Source: Euphorbia lathyris (lineage: Eukaryota; Streptophyta; Magnoliopsida; Malpighiales; Euphorbiaceae). From it: a stretch of 64,000 nucleotides of DNA. The stretch lies in the NCBI RefSeq assembly GCF_963576675.1, contig NC_088915.1:86189501-86253500 (forward strand). Reading direction: 5' to 3'. A program made the translations under genes and the position numbers. Positions 44,808 to 57,215 of this stretch are shown one piece after another. Below the pieces are notes generated by a model that had not been told where the DNA came from, ran no database searches, and saw nothing but the letters and a program-made list of their open reading frames with translations. The first letter of the stretch is position 1. Each line of letters starts with the position of its first letter.

Positions 44808-47473
44808 TGTCACACCCGACCCTAAACGACCTCAATCGGCATCGGGCGTGAAATAGAAAGATCACAATCGATACTTAGGAGTCTCCAATTTATCCCAATA
44901 TCCAGGGGCGGAGCCAGAGGGGGCGAGGAGGGTCAGCCGACCCTCCGGCTCCGCCGGAAAACCCCAGTACAGGGTTTTTGTTCCTGGATCTACCAAGAGC
45001 TTCCATGGCTGGAGCCCCTCTCCAGCCATGGCAGACGAAGAAGATGGAGGCTGCTCTCCATCTTCTTATTTTATGTTTTAAATTTAACGCCCTAATGCAA
45101 ACTACGTCGTTTGCTTTTGGGTGTTCAAAAATTAAATGAAGTCTTTAGCAAATGGCCCAACTGAGGTGGGTCTATTTCATATTAATTCCAAAAGTCCATT
45201 GAGTCCTTTATTCGTTTTTTAACAAAATCCATAAAGTTAGGTCATTTTTTTTATTTCTTTTAAATAGCCACATAAGTGCTTGTTGTCTTTTTCCGATTTA
45301 TTTACTTATAAATTTTTTTTATTTGCTTATAATTATAACTAATTATTTATTAAATTTATGAATCACAATTCGTTTTCATTTTGAGTCAATTCTTTGTTGT
45401 GTTATATTGACAAAATAAAATATGAAATTCATATTAAATGCTGGGTTTAATTTTATCCCTAATATTATCAAGTAATTAATTTTACCCCTGCACAATAGAA
45501 ATTTTGAACTTCCTGATTTAACAGTTATTCAACTATTACATGGGATCTTTCAAACGATTTTATTGATAAAATAAAATAGTTATGTGTATTTTGACAATTG
45601 TTTATATATGGTTTAATAACATATTAAACATTTTATGAATTTTTTTGTAATTAACTTATATCTGACAAACTTAAATATTGTCATTTTGATAGGTTATTTT
45701 TAACTGTGTTAGTAATAAAATAAATATTTTATTGATATTTAAAGTGATAGTTAAATGATGATTGTTTTAACAGTATAACAGATTGTTTAAATTTTCTGTT
45801 ATTTAACAACATTAGAAATAAAATTACATCATTTCATATGTTAAGGGATAATTTGCACTTTTCAAAAAAATTTAGGCGCAAATTTAGATCTTATCCCTTA
45901 ATTTAATTTAGTTGAATTGTTAAATGTTAATTTAGTTTTGTAATTCTACTTAAAAATATGATGAAAAAACTATAAAAAAGATAAATTAAAATTAAAATTT
46001 TGAGTCTATCAATTAAATCAAATTCTATAAAAGATTAATAAAAATTCAATACACGATGGAGCCCCTCTGAAGTTCCGATCCTAGCTCCGCCACTGCCAAT
46101 ATCATAATATCAAATTATATTACAATTGAAATAACAAAGTTCTAACCATAATTCTAACAATAAGTAACAACTTCCAATCCTCGCATAAACGATCAGTAAC
46201 CTTCTCTATATCATGTACTTTCTCATCTAAAAACATTAAAACATTTAAAAACGTGAGAGAAAAATCTCAGTAAGAAACTATCAGCTATAAAAACCAACTT
46301 TATTGAACATAGCTACATATATACATTTATAAAGGATTTAATCCAAACCTTATAAAATATACTCAAAACTTAAGTTCTTAAAATAACATTTGTGTATGTG
46401 TATCCATCCTCGAATTCCACCCGTGTAGTTTATCATATCAATAATCGAGATATCTCATTTATATCTCGTTCCTTGCCTAACAGTTAGGACTATCAGCCGT
46501 GCACTCTGGCCATACCGCCATTAGGTATGGTCTTACAACTTACAACTCCTACCCCGGGCAATCCTAGATGGACAAAACCATTTTATCTTTCGAAATATCA
46601 CAACTCATAAAAATCATATTTGGACTTCAATCCAAAATAATAACAATAATAACCGCAACAGATTTCTCAATCCAAAAACAATTTGTAAGAAATCATCAAA
46701 TTCATTGTATTCAATATAGATATACATTGAAACCAAAAACATATATGTATATATGTAAATCAACCAAATTAAGCCTTAAATCAACATAATCAAGTAAAAT
46801 CTAAAAATCACATAGAAGCATAGTCAATAGCTTCATTTGATCCATAATTTCACGATAAAAGCAAGATCGTGGAAAAACTCCAATTTACAAAATACCTGTA
46901 TAAACCCTAAAATATCAATTTCTGAAAATTCTTTGATTAGATATATATCTATATACATAAAACTCAAAATATAGTTGATAGTTACTTACCTTGGCTATTA
47001 ATTGAAGAAAATACACCCGTTCAATTTTTCTCTAAATTCCGTCTAAGACGTTTCCCTCCAAACACTGTCGAAACTCAAAAACTCTTCGATTAGGACTTAG
47101 ATCTATGTATAAGGATGCTAAAGTTTAAAAATCAAGTGATTTGGATGGTCGAGTCTCCGTAAATCAAAGAAACGGTGGAGAAACGGTCGAAGCAAATAAC
47201 AGATGAAAGAAGAAGAAAAAGGAAAGGAAAAGAAGATAGGCGGCACCTTTTGGAAAGGTTTGGGATATATCCCAAACCTGCTAAATATCCAATTTGGTCC
47301 TCCATTTTTATATCATCTTTTAATAATTACTTTAAACTTTTAATTTACGCATAAACTCATCAAATTAACTTCAAACTTTTTCTATAGCACCAAATAATAA
47401 TCACACATCAAATAATTAGAATATATATTAATATCTATGTATAAATTCTAGAAATTTAGACACGAACGTGACA
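44808..47473. mobile_element. 2.7-kb element with TGTCAC ends and 5-bp duplication
   Basis: The left end reads TGTCACACCCGACCCTAAA; the right end read from the other strand is TGTCACGTTCGTGTCTAAA, an imperfect inverted repeat. The flanks share TTAAC (44803-44807 and 47474-47478). No long terminal direct repeats and no long open frame were seen, although short degenerate frames cannot be excluded. TG/CA ends and a 5-bp duplication are LTR-like, but the inverted ends are not. A hAT element is nested at 44903-46095. The target was itself part of a GGATAAGG-type MITE (47479-47603 is a remnant). Confidence 0.7.
44903..46095. mobile_element. hAT-type element nested in the TGTCAC element
   Basis: The ends are CAGGGGCGGAGCCAG and CTAGCTCCGCCACTG. 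A perfect 8-bp duplication CCAATATC lies at 44895-44902 and 46096-46103. The first 170 bp are GC-rich (GGCTCCGCCGG); the rest is AT-rich. No transposase frame is visible. The relative at 18860-19399 has the same ends. Confidence 0.92.
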
Positions 47474-47603
47474 TTAACAGTTAAAAATAATTTTATCCCT
47501 AACATTTAAAATCGTGCAATTTTATCCTGGTATCGGTATTCAAGAGTAATTTTAATTTTGGCAAGTTGAGCGAATTTTACATCATTAATATATAATAAAT
47601 AAA

Positions 47604-48073
47604 GGGTTACTGTGCAAAAATACCCCTAACGTTGATAATTTGGGTCAACTTTACCTCTATTATAAAACATAAATATTTTTGTTCCTTATTCTGCACCAAT
47701 TGCATATCAATTCGTTCAAAAAAATAGATTTCATGTTTTTTATATTTTAATAATAAAATTGGAGATTAATATTTATAAATTCGGTGATTTTTTTGTCCAA
47801 TTTGTACAAAATACAGTATATTTTTTTTCACATCTCAACATATGTTTATGATTTGTTACTGATAAAATGACACACGTGTGAAATGTAGATAACAAGATTC
47901 ATGACCAAGAAGACAGTTTGATAAATTATTTCTCAAATTGACCCAATTTATCAACGTTAGGGGTAAAATTGCTATTGACTTCCAACACCAGGGGTAAAAT
48001 TATACAATTTTAGACGTTAGGGGTAAAATTGCTCCTGGCCCAAAATGTTAGGAGTATTTTTACACCTTAACCC
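47604..48073. mobile_element. Mutator-type MITE (GCAAAAATACCCCTAACG family)
   Basis: The ends are GGGTTACTGTGCAAAAATACC and GTATTTTTACACCTTAACCC. A 9-bp duplication ATAAATAAA lies at 47595-47603 and 48074-48082. It is inserted into the left part of another copy of the same family (47479-47603), so this family is self-nested here. Confidence 0.82.
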
Positions 48074-48116
48074 ATAAATAAATATATTAAGTTGCAAATA
48101 TACAAAATAATGAGGA

Positions 48117-48685
48117 TAAGGTGTAAAAATGATCCTAACGTTAACAAACAAGCAATTTTACCTCTAATTTTGGCGGCCAAAAATAATTTTACCCCTAATT
48201 TTGGCGACCAAAAATATTTTTACCCATAATGTTGGTAAGTTTAATAAATTGCAGACATCATTATAAAACACCATATACTTTGTTCTATATTATGTACGAA
48301 TTTCATATCGGTTGGTTTTAAAAAAAAAAAGATTTCACATCTTTTTCTGATTTAATAATAGAATTAAAGATTAATATTTTTTAATTCGACGAAATATTTG
48401 AATCTTTTTCTAACTCGTATAAAATATAATATATTTTTTTAGTTTTTTTAAAGAACATCTACTTATATGTTTATGATATGCTGTTATGAATGCTAAAATA
48501 ACGTATATATAAAGTGTATATGACCATTTAATGAACTATTTCTCAAATTGACACAATTTACTAATATTAAGAATAAAATTACTTTTTACTTTTAATATTA
48601 TATAAGTAAAATTGTATTATTTTAAATATTAAAATTAAAATTGCTTCTAGTTGTGAATATTGAAAATATTTTATCCTTATTCTGA
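48117..48685. mobile_element. Degenerate Mutator-type MITE, same family
   Basis: It starts GGATAAGGTGTAAAAATGATCC and ends around TTTTATCCTTATTC. The interior follows the family (GCAATTTTACC, TTGATTTTA-like, ATTTCTCAAATTGAC), but many differences have accumulated and no target duplication is left. Older than the copy at 47604-48073. Confidence 0.65.
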
Positions 48686-48948
48686 AATAATATATCAAGT
48701 GACTCGCAATTTTTAATTCAAATGTAAATTCTTAATTTTGATTTATTTAATATAATGAATAGATAAATATAATTTTAAGTTTAGTGGACATCTGAACTTC
48801 AAATCGAAATCTTTAAATTAAGATTATTTTCTTATTTAAAGTATTTTTATATTTAAATTTTTTTTATCAAGGAGTCCAGAAATTTGATATCCATTAATGA
48901 ACTTTTTATTTCAAAAGCGGTCCAAAATTATATTAGTTAAACTTAGGG
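48686..48948. other. AT-rich spacer
   Basis: No features were recognised in this short AT-rich stretch between MITEs. Confidence 0.4.
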
Positions 48949-49590
48949 ATGTAATGGAACGGGACAGGGAATGCATTTTTCATCCCCGTTCCTTGATTAG
49001 TTGGGGATTCCGTATCTCCATTCTCGCGAGTTAGATAGGGATAGATTTATTCTCATCCTCATTCTGTGGGGATTCCTAATCTCCGTTTTCCAAAACCCTT
49101 TTTCCACTTCTCATTCCCTGTTCTATATGGGAATTATCGTTTATATTTCAAAAAAAGTAAAGCCTAAAGCTTTTAAGGGTCCGTTTGTTTTATCTGCTGT
49201 TTGCTGTTGCTGTTTGCTGTTTCCTGTTACGGTTTGCTGTTTGCTGTTTGAAAAGGCTGCTGTTCCAAAAAACAGAGATTCCCTGCTTTTATAAAAAACT
49301 ACTTTTCGGCTACAAAAGGTAAACATGAGGTGTCTAACCAAACACCTTAAACTCTCCTTTTCAAAGTGAAAAGGCAAACAGGAAGTCGAAAAACAGCTAC
49401 CAAACACCCCCTAAGAAGCCGTAGCTAATAATGTCAAACATCAACATTTATTCTTAAAATTTTCATACCGCAACAAATTAAAAATTAAAAACAGTCGATC
49501 ACCTAATTTAAATGTACTTAAATCATAAAAAAAAACAATTATCACGGGGAATAGTTGGGGATCCCTATCGGGGATTAACATGAGTATTCA
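48949..49590. mobile_element. Degenerate GGGGAT-family hAT MITE
   Basis: The start TTAGGGATGTAATGGAACGGG and repeated GGGGATTCC/ATCCCC phrases identify the family. The right part near 49540-49590 contains GGGGATCCCTATCGGGG, but the terminal TAGGG partner is lost. A Tourist-like MITE is inserted at 49177-49411. Confidence 0.55.
49177..49411. mobile_element. PIF/Harbinger (Tourist-like) MITE
   Basis: The ends are GGGTCCGTTTGTTTTATC and GCTACCAAACACCCCC, inverted relatives. A TAA duplication lies at 49174-49176 and 49412-49414. It has repeated TTTGCTGTTTGCTG inside. Open frames seen on both strands here derive from these repeats and are not genes. Confidence 0.72.
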
Positions 49591-49937
49591 ATAAAAGCTT
49601 TTTGGAATACATATCTTTATCAAATACGCAAGTGTAAATATTTTATATGTTTATTGTTATATAGTGATGCACGTGGGACAAAGAAGTAGCTCACTTACAT
49701 GAGTGTTTACTCTTATTTTGCTCTAAGAATGCCAAGATAAGAGTGTGGTTGTTTTTTAATCAATCGAGAGCTTGTTTAATAATAAAATCCATCTCGTAAG
49801 AAACAATGGACAAAAATCATTAAAGTATAAGATTTCTATATACATATCAGTATATAAAGAGATCACATGAAGATCTGTTAGGAAAAGTTAAGGTATAACT
49901 TAGACATATTTATTGCCGAAAGTAGTTCTAAAAGTAA

Positions 49938-50252
49938 ATGAACTTAAGGTTAGATGGTAGGAACTTCTTAACCGATGTTTTCATATTGTGTTTTGAAAAT
50001 GCACTTTCTTCGAAAATAAAAAACAACACGATAACACACGAGTTCATGTCATGTGTGCCCAACGACGCGGAGATGGAAAAAAATGATCTTAACTTTTTCC
50101 TAATGCAAGGCTCTTTTTGTAATCAAATCATTGAGGATTGCGAAACTCTTATTCATAGAACATTTGCTTGTTCTAAAAAGTATAATTTAGATTTGTTTGT
50201 TTTGGTCGGATTCTCGCATAGGCTAGATGAATTCAGCTCGGAAGAGGACTGA
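49938..50252 (+). pseudogene. Unrecognised 104-codon open frame
   Basis: The frame has a mixed composition unlike most spurious frames here: FILCFENALSSKIKNN, HEFMSCVPNDAEMEKNDLNFFLMQGSFCNQIIEDCETLIHRTFACSKKYNLDLFVLVGFSHRLDEFSSEED. I do not recognise a family, see no splice context that extends it, and no transposon ends close by. It might be a decayed gene or transposon exon, or chance. Confidence 0.2.
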
Positions 50253-50759
50253 TTGGATAAGCAAACTTTAAATTATGATGAAAATAACATAGTTAAAGGG
50301 AACGATTATCACTTACTCATTTCAAGTTATGTTTCACAGTCCAGTGTGTAATTGTGAAAATAGAATTCTATAGAGATCCAAGTAAAAGAATTCATGAAAT
50401 GTGATATGAAATCTGGAATAAAGGCAGTGGCGGATTTTATATTGATGTTTTTGTAGTATTATATGAGATCTATATCTTTAACAAGTATATAACAACGACG
50501 TTCTCGATGGTATGCTAGTCACATGATCTATTAACAAATATTAAAAGAGAAAGGTAAAACGAATTTACTACGTGCGAGTGAGAGATGTAAAAATTTCCGT
50601 CCGGATTAAAATCGGGTTCGGATGGAATCTTATTGAATTTCAGATATTTTTCTAATTTAATTAGATAATTAGAAATTCTAATTAAATTAATACTATTTTG
50701 CAAAGATACTCTAAGCGTGTTCCTCACATGAGCTTCCCCAAATAAATAGAGCATCTAAA

Positions 50760-50820
50760 GAGTACATAAATAATGGGTAAATTACATGCCCACTGAATTT
50801 TACCCATTATTTATGTACTC
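50760..50820. repeat. Perfect 22-bp stem hairpin with 17-nt loop
   Basis: GAGTACATAAATAATGGGTA plus AA at 50760-50781 is exactly complementary to 50799-50820. The loop is 17 nt. The left arm spans the border of the MITE beginning at about 50776, so the hairpin is not simply that element's inverted repeat. Confidence 0.85.
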
Positions 50821-51277
50821 AGAACTTCAATTCTTAACGGTATGGTCACTAAACTTTACACTATTTAATACTAGTGGCCACTCAATTTTAACCAAGTCCT
50901 CAAAATGACCGTTAACGACCTCAAAATAAAAATATTCAAGAATTAATGTTGTTCAGAACGATATTTACCATGAAACCATATTTTTTATTTTTCAAAATCA
51001 CATTTTTTGGAGATTTCTCTCTCTAAAAATTCATCTCTCTCCTAACCAAACAACACTTAAATGACCTCAAAATGAAAATTTTTAAAAATTAAAGTTCCTT
51101 AGAATATCATTAACTCTTCGAATTTTTTATTTTCAGACCGTCAGCGGTCGTTTTGAGGTATTAGGTGGCCACCGGTATTAAAAAGTGTAAAGTTCAGTGG
51201 TCATACTGTTAAGAATTGAACTTCAGTATCCACGATATTAAATGGTTAAAGTTCAATGACCATGGGTGTAATTTACC
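50776..51277. mobile_element. MITE with GGTAAATTACA ends
   Basis: The ends GGTAAATTACATGCCCACTGAA and its inverted relative ending GGGTGTAATTTACC pair over about 25 bp with mismatches. The arms share the phrases CAAAATGACCGTTAACGACC and its complement. No target duplication was found. The family recurs at 51481-51992. Confidence 0.65.
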
Positions 51278-51405
51278 ACAAAAATAGACAAAGAAATGCT
51301 AAATCTCACGTGGGAAAATAACTTATTAACAATAGAAGAATCTTCCAAAAAAGAAACAATAAGAGAAAAAGACAAAGAAACAACTATCACAATGTTTGTA
51401 TGTTT

Positions 51406-52053
51406 ATCTTTTATCTTTTGTTTATCTTTTACCTTTTTTTGGCTAAGTAATTAATATTTACTTCTTTTGCTGTAAATGTAAGGTAAACTACACTCATGGC
51501 CATTGAACTTTATCCATTTTCACATTATGATCACTCAACTTCATTTCTTCCAGGTATGACCATTGAACTTTACACTTTTTAATACCGATGGCCATTTAAC
51601 GCCTCAAAACGACCATTGAAGGCTATAAATCCAAAGCCTTAATGATATTCTAAGGAACTTTAATTCTTGAAAATTTTCGTTTTGAGGTTATTTAGGTGTT
51701 GTTTAGTTAGGAGAGAGAAAGTGAATTTTTAGAGAAAGAAAGCTACAAAAAAATGTGATTTTCGAAATTAAAAAATGTGGTTTCATGATAAATGTCGTTC
51801 TGAACAACTTTAATTTTTGAATATTTTCATTTTTAGGTCGTTAACGGTCATTTTGAGAAGTTAGTTAAAATTGAGTGACTACCGATGTTAAAAAGTGTAA
51901 AGTTCAGTGGCCATACCGGGAAGAAATGAAGTTGAGTGGTCATAATATGAAAATGGATAAAGTTCAGTGGCCATGAGTGTAATTTACCTTACACTTCAGC
52001 CAAAAAGAAGTAATATTACTACTTACCGCCAAAAAATAAAAGATAAACATGTG
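51406..52053. mobile_element. Long-inverted-repeat MITE
   Basis: Inverted arms extend from about 51406 (TATGTTTATCTTTTATC...) and 52053 (GATAAACATGTGCC side) inward through TTTTTTGGCTAAGTA, TTACTTCTTTTGCTG and GGTAAACTACACTCATGGCC. The inner portion (51481-51992) is the same family as 50776-51277. Exact outer ends and target duplication are not resolved. Confidence 0.55.
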
Positions 52054-53023
52054 CCTTATGGCACAGGTTAGATTATCCGCAAAACTAATACAAGACACGC
52101 AAAGAAAACATGGCCTAATACTAGTGTTCAAACGATTGAATTGCCCTACCAAGAAAAGGAGAGAGACTCTTCATTCTCTTTACTTTTTCTTATAGTTGAT
52201 TGGTCTCTTTTTCTCAACTCTCTGCTGATGGTAACTGATATCGAAATATCCTCAAAATATATGAATTCTGCTTCCAATGACCTGCAAGATAGTAAATAAT
52301 TAGATGGGGGGTGGAGACCGGCAAACCGTCTCCGATGCCTAAGTTAGTATATGAACACAAAACTTAGGGAGGATGTAAATGAGTTTTAGTATATAGAATT
52401 GTGTACCTTCTTCTTTGAACTTGGCTCCTATTTATAGACATTTGAGCTTAGGTTTGGATACACTTGTCATCACCATATTGGTCTGGAATCTAAACTCCCA
52501 TACCAAATGGCTTTAGCGTGTGATTGAGGTCCGAAACCATCATACTTACCGTTTCTTTTGAGAATCTTTGGGGACCCTAGATAGACCGGTCCAAAAGCAT
52601 GGTTTAGTGGGCCTTTGATAACCATTCGAGGTCCACTCTTCATTATACACCATATCAGTAACTTTTTCTTCTCATCGACTGGTCTCTTCTTCTCAGCTCC
52701 CTGCCATGGTCGCTACCGCCGTCCAACTTCTTTCTTCCTCCTCCCATTTATATTTAGATTTAGTTTTTAACTTCAGATCTACTTTTTCTTGTGGTTTTGA
52801 AGTTTATATAATTTATGGAACTTTTTTTCCTGTCAGATATGAATGTCCGAAAAAACCTAAAAGCATCTCCAATAGAGGGTGCTTAAAAGAATGATTAATG
52901 ATATGACACTTGATTTGGCAACTTTCAAATAGTGTCATCTATCAAAATCAGGGTGGTTACTTAGCAAGGTTGCCACCGAACCTTGCTTGAAGGTTGATAA
53001 ACTTTTTTTAATATAAAAAAGTG
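52054..53023. other. Intergenic DNA with a local repeat
   Basis: The phrase GACTGGTCTCTTCTTCTCAG at about 52676 resembles TTGATTGGTCTCTTTTTCTCA at about 52186, suggesting a local duplication of about 490 bp. AAGCATCTCCAATAGAGGGTGC at 52862 is a common MITE end, whose partner may be the CTATTGGAGA at about 59611 beyond the LINE. No gene is recognised. Confidence 0.4.
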
Positions 53024-53080
53024 ATTTATTTAAATTTTTTTTGGTAGAAACAGGAAAGGAAAACAAGCAAACAAAGCAAA

Positions 53081-56000
53081 CTAACCCGGGATCAGCCTAG
53101 GAAGGCTAACCCCAATCCTATCCTCTAAAAGAAGAGACGAAAGAAAGATGGGAGGATCAGAAAGGGTAGAAACACCTAACATCCCCTCATGCCCAACTGC
53201 CGCCAAGCGATCCGCAACCCGGTTCTGTTCCCTGTAAATGTGGCTGAACTTTAATAAGACAAATAGCTTTAAAATAGCTTTGATAAGATTTTGGCTGTTA
53301 AGACAAATAGCCTGGTTATCAGAAATCCTGTTGATTGCCTCCATGTTATCAGATTCCACAGATAACCTCTTAACACCCAGGCTAATGGCAAGCTTGATAC
53401 CCGAGAGAATACCCCAAAGTTCCGCCGAAAAGGAAGAACCCATCCCTAGGTTCTGGGTAAACCCAGACAACCAGGCGCCACCCGCATCGCGAAGAACTCC
53501 TCCGGTAGCAATTTTGCCATTGCTAAGGCAGGAGCCATCTGAATTCAGCTTCACCACCCCTTCTCTTGGCTTGCTCCATCCAACGAGGTGGACCTCTCTT
53601 TTCTGGGTAGACCTGGCAAGGGGATCCCCTTTGAAGCTCTCAGTAATAATAGAGAGTTTTTTCGAGAAAAAATCAAGTAAGTCAGGAATAAAGACAGTTT
53701 TATCAGCAAAAATCTTCTCGTTCCTCCACTTCCAAATTTGGTGACAGATGATAGCAAAAAAAATGTCACCATGCTCCATGTTAGCCATTAATTTCCCACT
53801 AGCACCATCAGAGAACCAGTCATACTCAGAGTGGGCCATGAAGGAAGGAAGAATGTGGTGAGGGAGAATGTGGTGAGGGAGAATTTTCTTCCACACCTCT
53901 TTACTCTTAGAGCAATCCCTCAGAGCATGGCACAAAGTTTCATCATGGCCTCTGCATCTACTGCAAGCTCCTGAATCTGCCAAGTGCCGTCTGTGCCTAT
54001 CCGAATTAGTAAGCAACCTGTTCTTGACTCCCAGCCACAGGAAACTCCTAATACGGTAAGGGATTTTAAGGGCCCAAATGGATTTCCAAGTATCCGAGAG
54101 AGGATCGGCCCTGTTAGGGGTAAAAGCTTCAAAGGCTGACTTGCAAGAATAAGTGCCATTGTTAGTCAGGGCCCAACAATACCTATCCTTGTCTTCCTCA
54201 TGATTACTAATCTTAACTCCTCTAATTCTAAGGAGAGTCTCCAGGCTAAAGAAGGTATCAAACTTTGACCAGATCCAGTCTCCCTCAGAGTCCACCACAT
54301 CGGCAATTCTCCAGTTACGGATGTTACTAGGGGGGGGAGCTACACACCTCTATAAGCGGTTTGTCACCAATCCATGTATCATACCAGAAGCTGATGGACT
54401 TACCATTACCCACCTCCAGGCCAACCCTCGAGCAGAACTCTGCAAACACAGCGCTAAGCCCTTTCTAGAGGAAGGAACAACTGACAACTCTCTCCTTAGG
54501 GCCACCAAAGATTTTGTCTTTCCGATACTTACCACAGAGAAGACGAACCCAAAGAGAGGATGGGCATTGCCACATTCTCCAGAGAAGCTTCATTAAAAGG
54601 ACTTTGTTGTTGTCCTTAGCTTGTCTAATACCAAGACCCCCCTGCTTTTCGGCTGGCAGACCTCCTTCCAAGGGACCAGGTGAATCTTTTTCCCTTCTCT
54701 AGACTCTCCCCAAAGGAAACGCCGGTTAATTTTGTCAAGCTCGTTGAGGACCGGCTCAGGCAGTCTACAGGCTTGCATGATATGATTAGGAGCCGCGTAA
54801 TTGACAGACTGGATTAAAGTAAGACGGCCTGCTAGGGAAAGAGAATTAGCTTTCCAACTAGCACACAAACCGTTAGTTTTGTCCAAAGTTTCTTTAAAAG
54901 AGGCTTTGGAGACTCTGTCGCTGTGGAGAAGGACCCCAAGATACTTCCCCAAAGAGTGAGTAAGGGGAATGCCGGAAAGATCACTCAGCCTTCTACACAT
55001 GCCTTTGTCCATGTTCTTAGAGCAAAGCATCCGAGACTTTTGGATATTAATCTTCTGGCCAGAAGCAGCACAGAAACAATTAAGGATATCCATCACCACA
55101 CTAATTTGCTCCTCATTCCCTTCCACGAAGAGCATCACATCATCAGCGAAGAACAAATGGGTAATAGGAGGGCAATATTTGTTGATGGACACGGGATGGA
55201 GAATCCCCTTGCTCACAACCTCTTGGATCAGGTGCGACAATCTTTCCATAGTAATAACAAAAAGGAATGGGCTCATAGGATCTCCTTGACGAATTCCCCT
55301 AGAGGGAGAGAACTCATCAGACATATCTCCATTGATCATAACCTGGAAAACAGGAGAGGAAATGCTATCCTCAATCAATTTCCTCCAGCTCTCCGTGATA
55401 CCAGCTTTCTTCAAACTATCCAGAAGAAAACTTCAGTTTAATCGATCATAAGCTTTCTCCGGATCCAGTTTGAGAGCCACGATCCCTTTCCTACCTTTCT
55501 TCATCTTCATGGAATGGACCACCTCCTAGGCAATTACTACATTGTCCATCATTTGCCTGCCAGGAAAAAAACTCCCTTGATTCTGGCTTATAATCTCCGA
55601 AAGGATCCGCCAGATTCTATTAGCCACAATCTTAGTGATAGCTTTATATAACACATTGCAAAGACTGATCGGCCTCATCTGAAGAAAGGAGGAAGGTTTA
55701 TCAACTTTTGGGATCAGAACCAGGAGGGTTTTATTAACCAGCCTAATATCGTTGGAACCACCAAAAACACCTAAAACAAAACTGTAAATGCCCTCCTTCA
55801 CAGTATCCCAGTGTTTATGGTAGAAACTAGCAGGAATACCATCGATCCCTGGAGCCTTAGTAGCTCCAATACTGGAGAAAGCCAGATCAATTTCTTTCTG
55901 GTCAATAGGATGGAAGGCTTCCTTAATAGCATCCTCCCCCAACCTAGGAAAGGAAATCCCAGAGTGGGCACTATTCAGGTCCACCTCTTCCTCTTTAAAA

Positions 56001-57182
56001 AGGTCTTTATAGAATTCAAGAGCAAGGCGTCGAATATCTTCATCCTCAAAGGCCCAATCACCATTGGAGTCTTTGATAGCATCGATCCTATTCCTCTGCC
56101 TCCTAATAATCATTGAAAGGTGGAAAAACCTGGTATTCCGATCCCCGTCCTTAATCCAAGCCTTCCTAGATTTCTGGAACCAAAGAATCTCTTCCTGTCT
56201 AAGCACTGCTTCCAACTCGTTTTGGAGAGATCTAAGATGACAATTCAGACTGTGATGGAAGCGGATCTCCAAACAACGTTGAATGCCTTCCATCCTTCTT
56301 AAAAGTTTGTTTTTCCTTCTGATAATGTGGCCAAAGATGTTTTTATTCCATCCTACCACATTCCTCCTGAACCCCTCAGCGGCAAGGAGAACATTAGAGT
56401 GAGGTTGCCAATTGTTTTTAACAAAATTCTTAAACTCAGGATGTGAATCCCAAGCAACAAGATACCTAAAAGGTCTATTCCCTTTAAGCCGATTACATTT
56501 AACCAGCTTAACGAGGATAGGGCAATGGTCAGAATAACGGAAAGGGGGATTAAGCACGTTGACCTCGGGAAATCTATAAATTGCAGCAACATTAGCGTAA
56601 ACTTTGTCTAAACGAACAAACACACTATTCCTTTTCCAAGTAAACTTGTGACCAGCGGCTCCCAGGTCCGACAGCCCGCATAAATACATACTCTGCTTGT
56701 GATTAAGGCACCAGTTCACATAATGATTACCCCCTCCTCTCTGATCACTCATAAGGGCAATGTCATTAAAGTCCCCAGCCACCAACCAAGCATCCACCAT
56801 GCTAGTACTAATAGAGTACAGGATCTCCCACAGCCTTCTCCGGTTAGTCAAAACAGGATCGGCATAAACAAAGGTGACAAAGAAAGGTTTATTACCAGGG
56901 TAACACACCTTACTATGGATGAATTGATTGACCATACTAATAATGTCAATATTAACTTGACCTGGCTTCCAAAAGAGCCAAATCCCCCCGCCCGACCAGT
57001 AGCCTCCGATCTGACACAACTCCAATTCTTAAACTTTCTAACCACTTCATCTGCTTTGGAACCACTAACCTTGGTCTCCATAAGAGCAAAACAAGAAGGA
57101 TTAAATTGTTAATTAGATCATTAACATGGATGCGGGTTGCCTTGCTCGCCGCACCTCTAACATTCCAAACAAAAAAGTCCAT
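53081..57182 (-). pseudogene. LINE copy 2 ORF2, multiply disabled
   Basis: Reads collinearly with the intact ORF2 of copy 1: endonuclease (FVWNVRGAASKATR, AGDFNDIALM), reverse transcriptase (GIRQGDPMSPFLF, FFADDVMLF), zf-RVT (CSRCRGHDETLCHALRDC) and RNase H (LNSDGSCLSNGK, SAELWGIL). It is broken by frameshifts within the first 180 nt (between 57182 and 57000), stop codons near 55525 and 55440, a frameshift near 54640, a stop near 54465 and another break before 54298. A small duplication gives LPHH twice near 53860. In the RNase H first motif the sequence is NSDGS where copy 1 has NTDGS. Confidence 0.9.
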
Positions 57183-57215
57183 CAGAAAGGAAGACTACTA
57201 ACACAAGCCCATACC

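Noticed and set aside
44808..47473. Annotating the element as an LTR retrotransposon
   Set aside because: No long direct terminal repeats, primer-binding site or Gag/Pol frames were seen, and the ends are inverted relatives.
49001..49407. Cysteine-rich frames of 88-97 codons on both strands
   Set aside because: They are translations of the repetitive TTTGCTGTTTG Tourist-like MITE and its complement.
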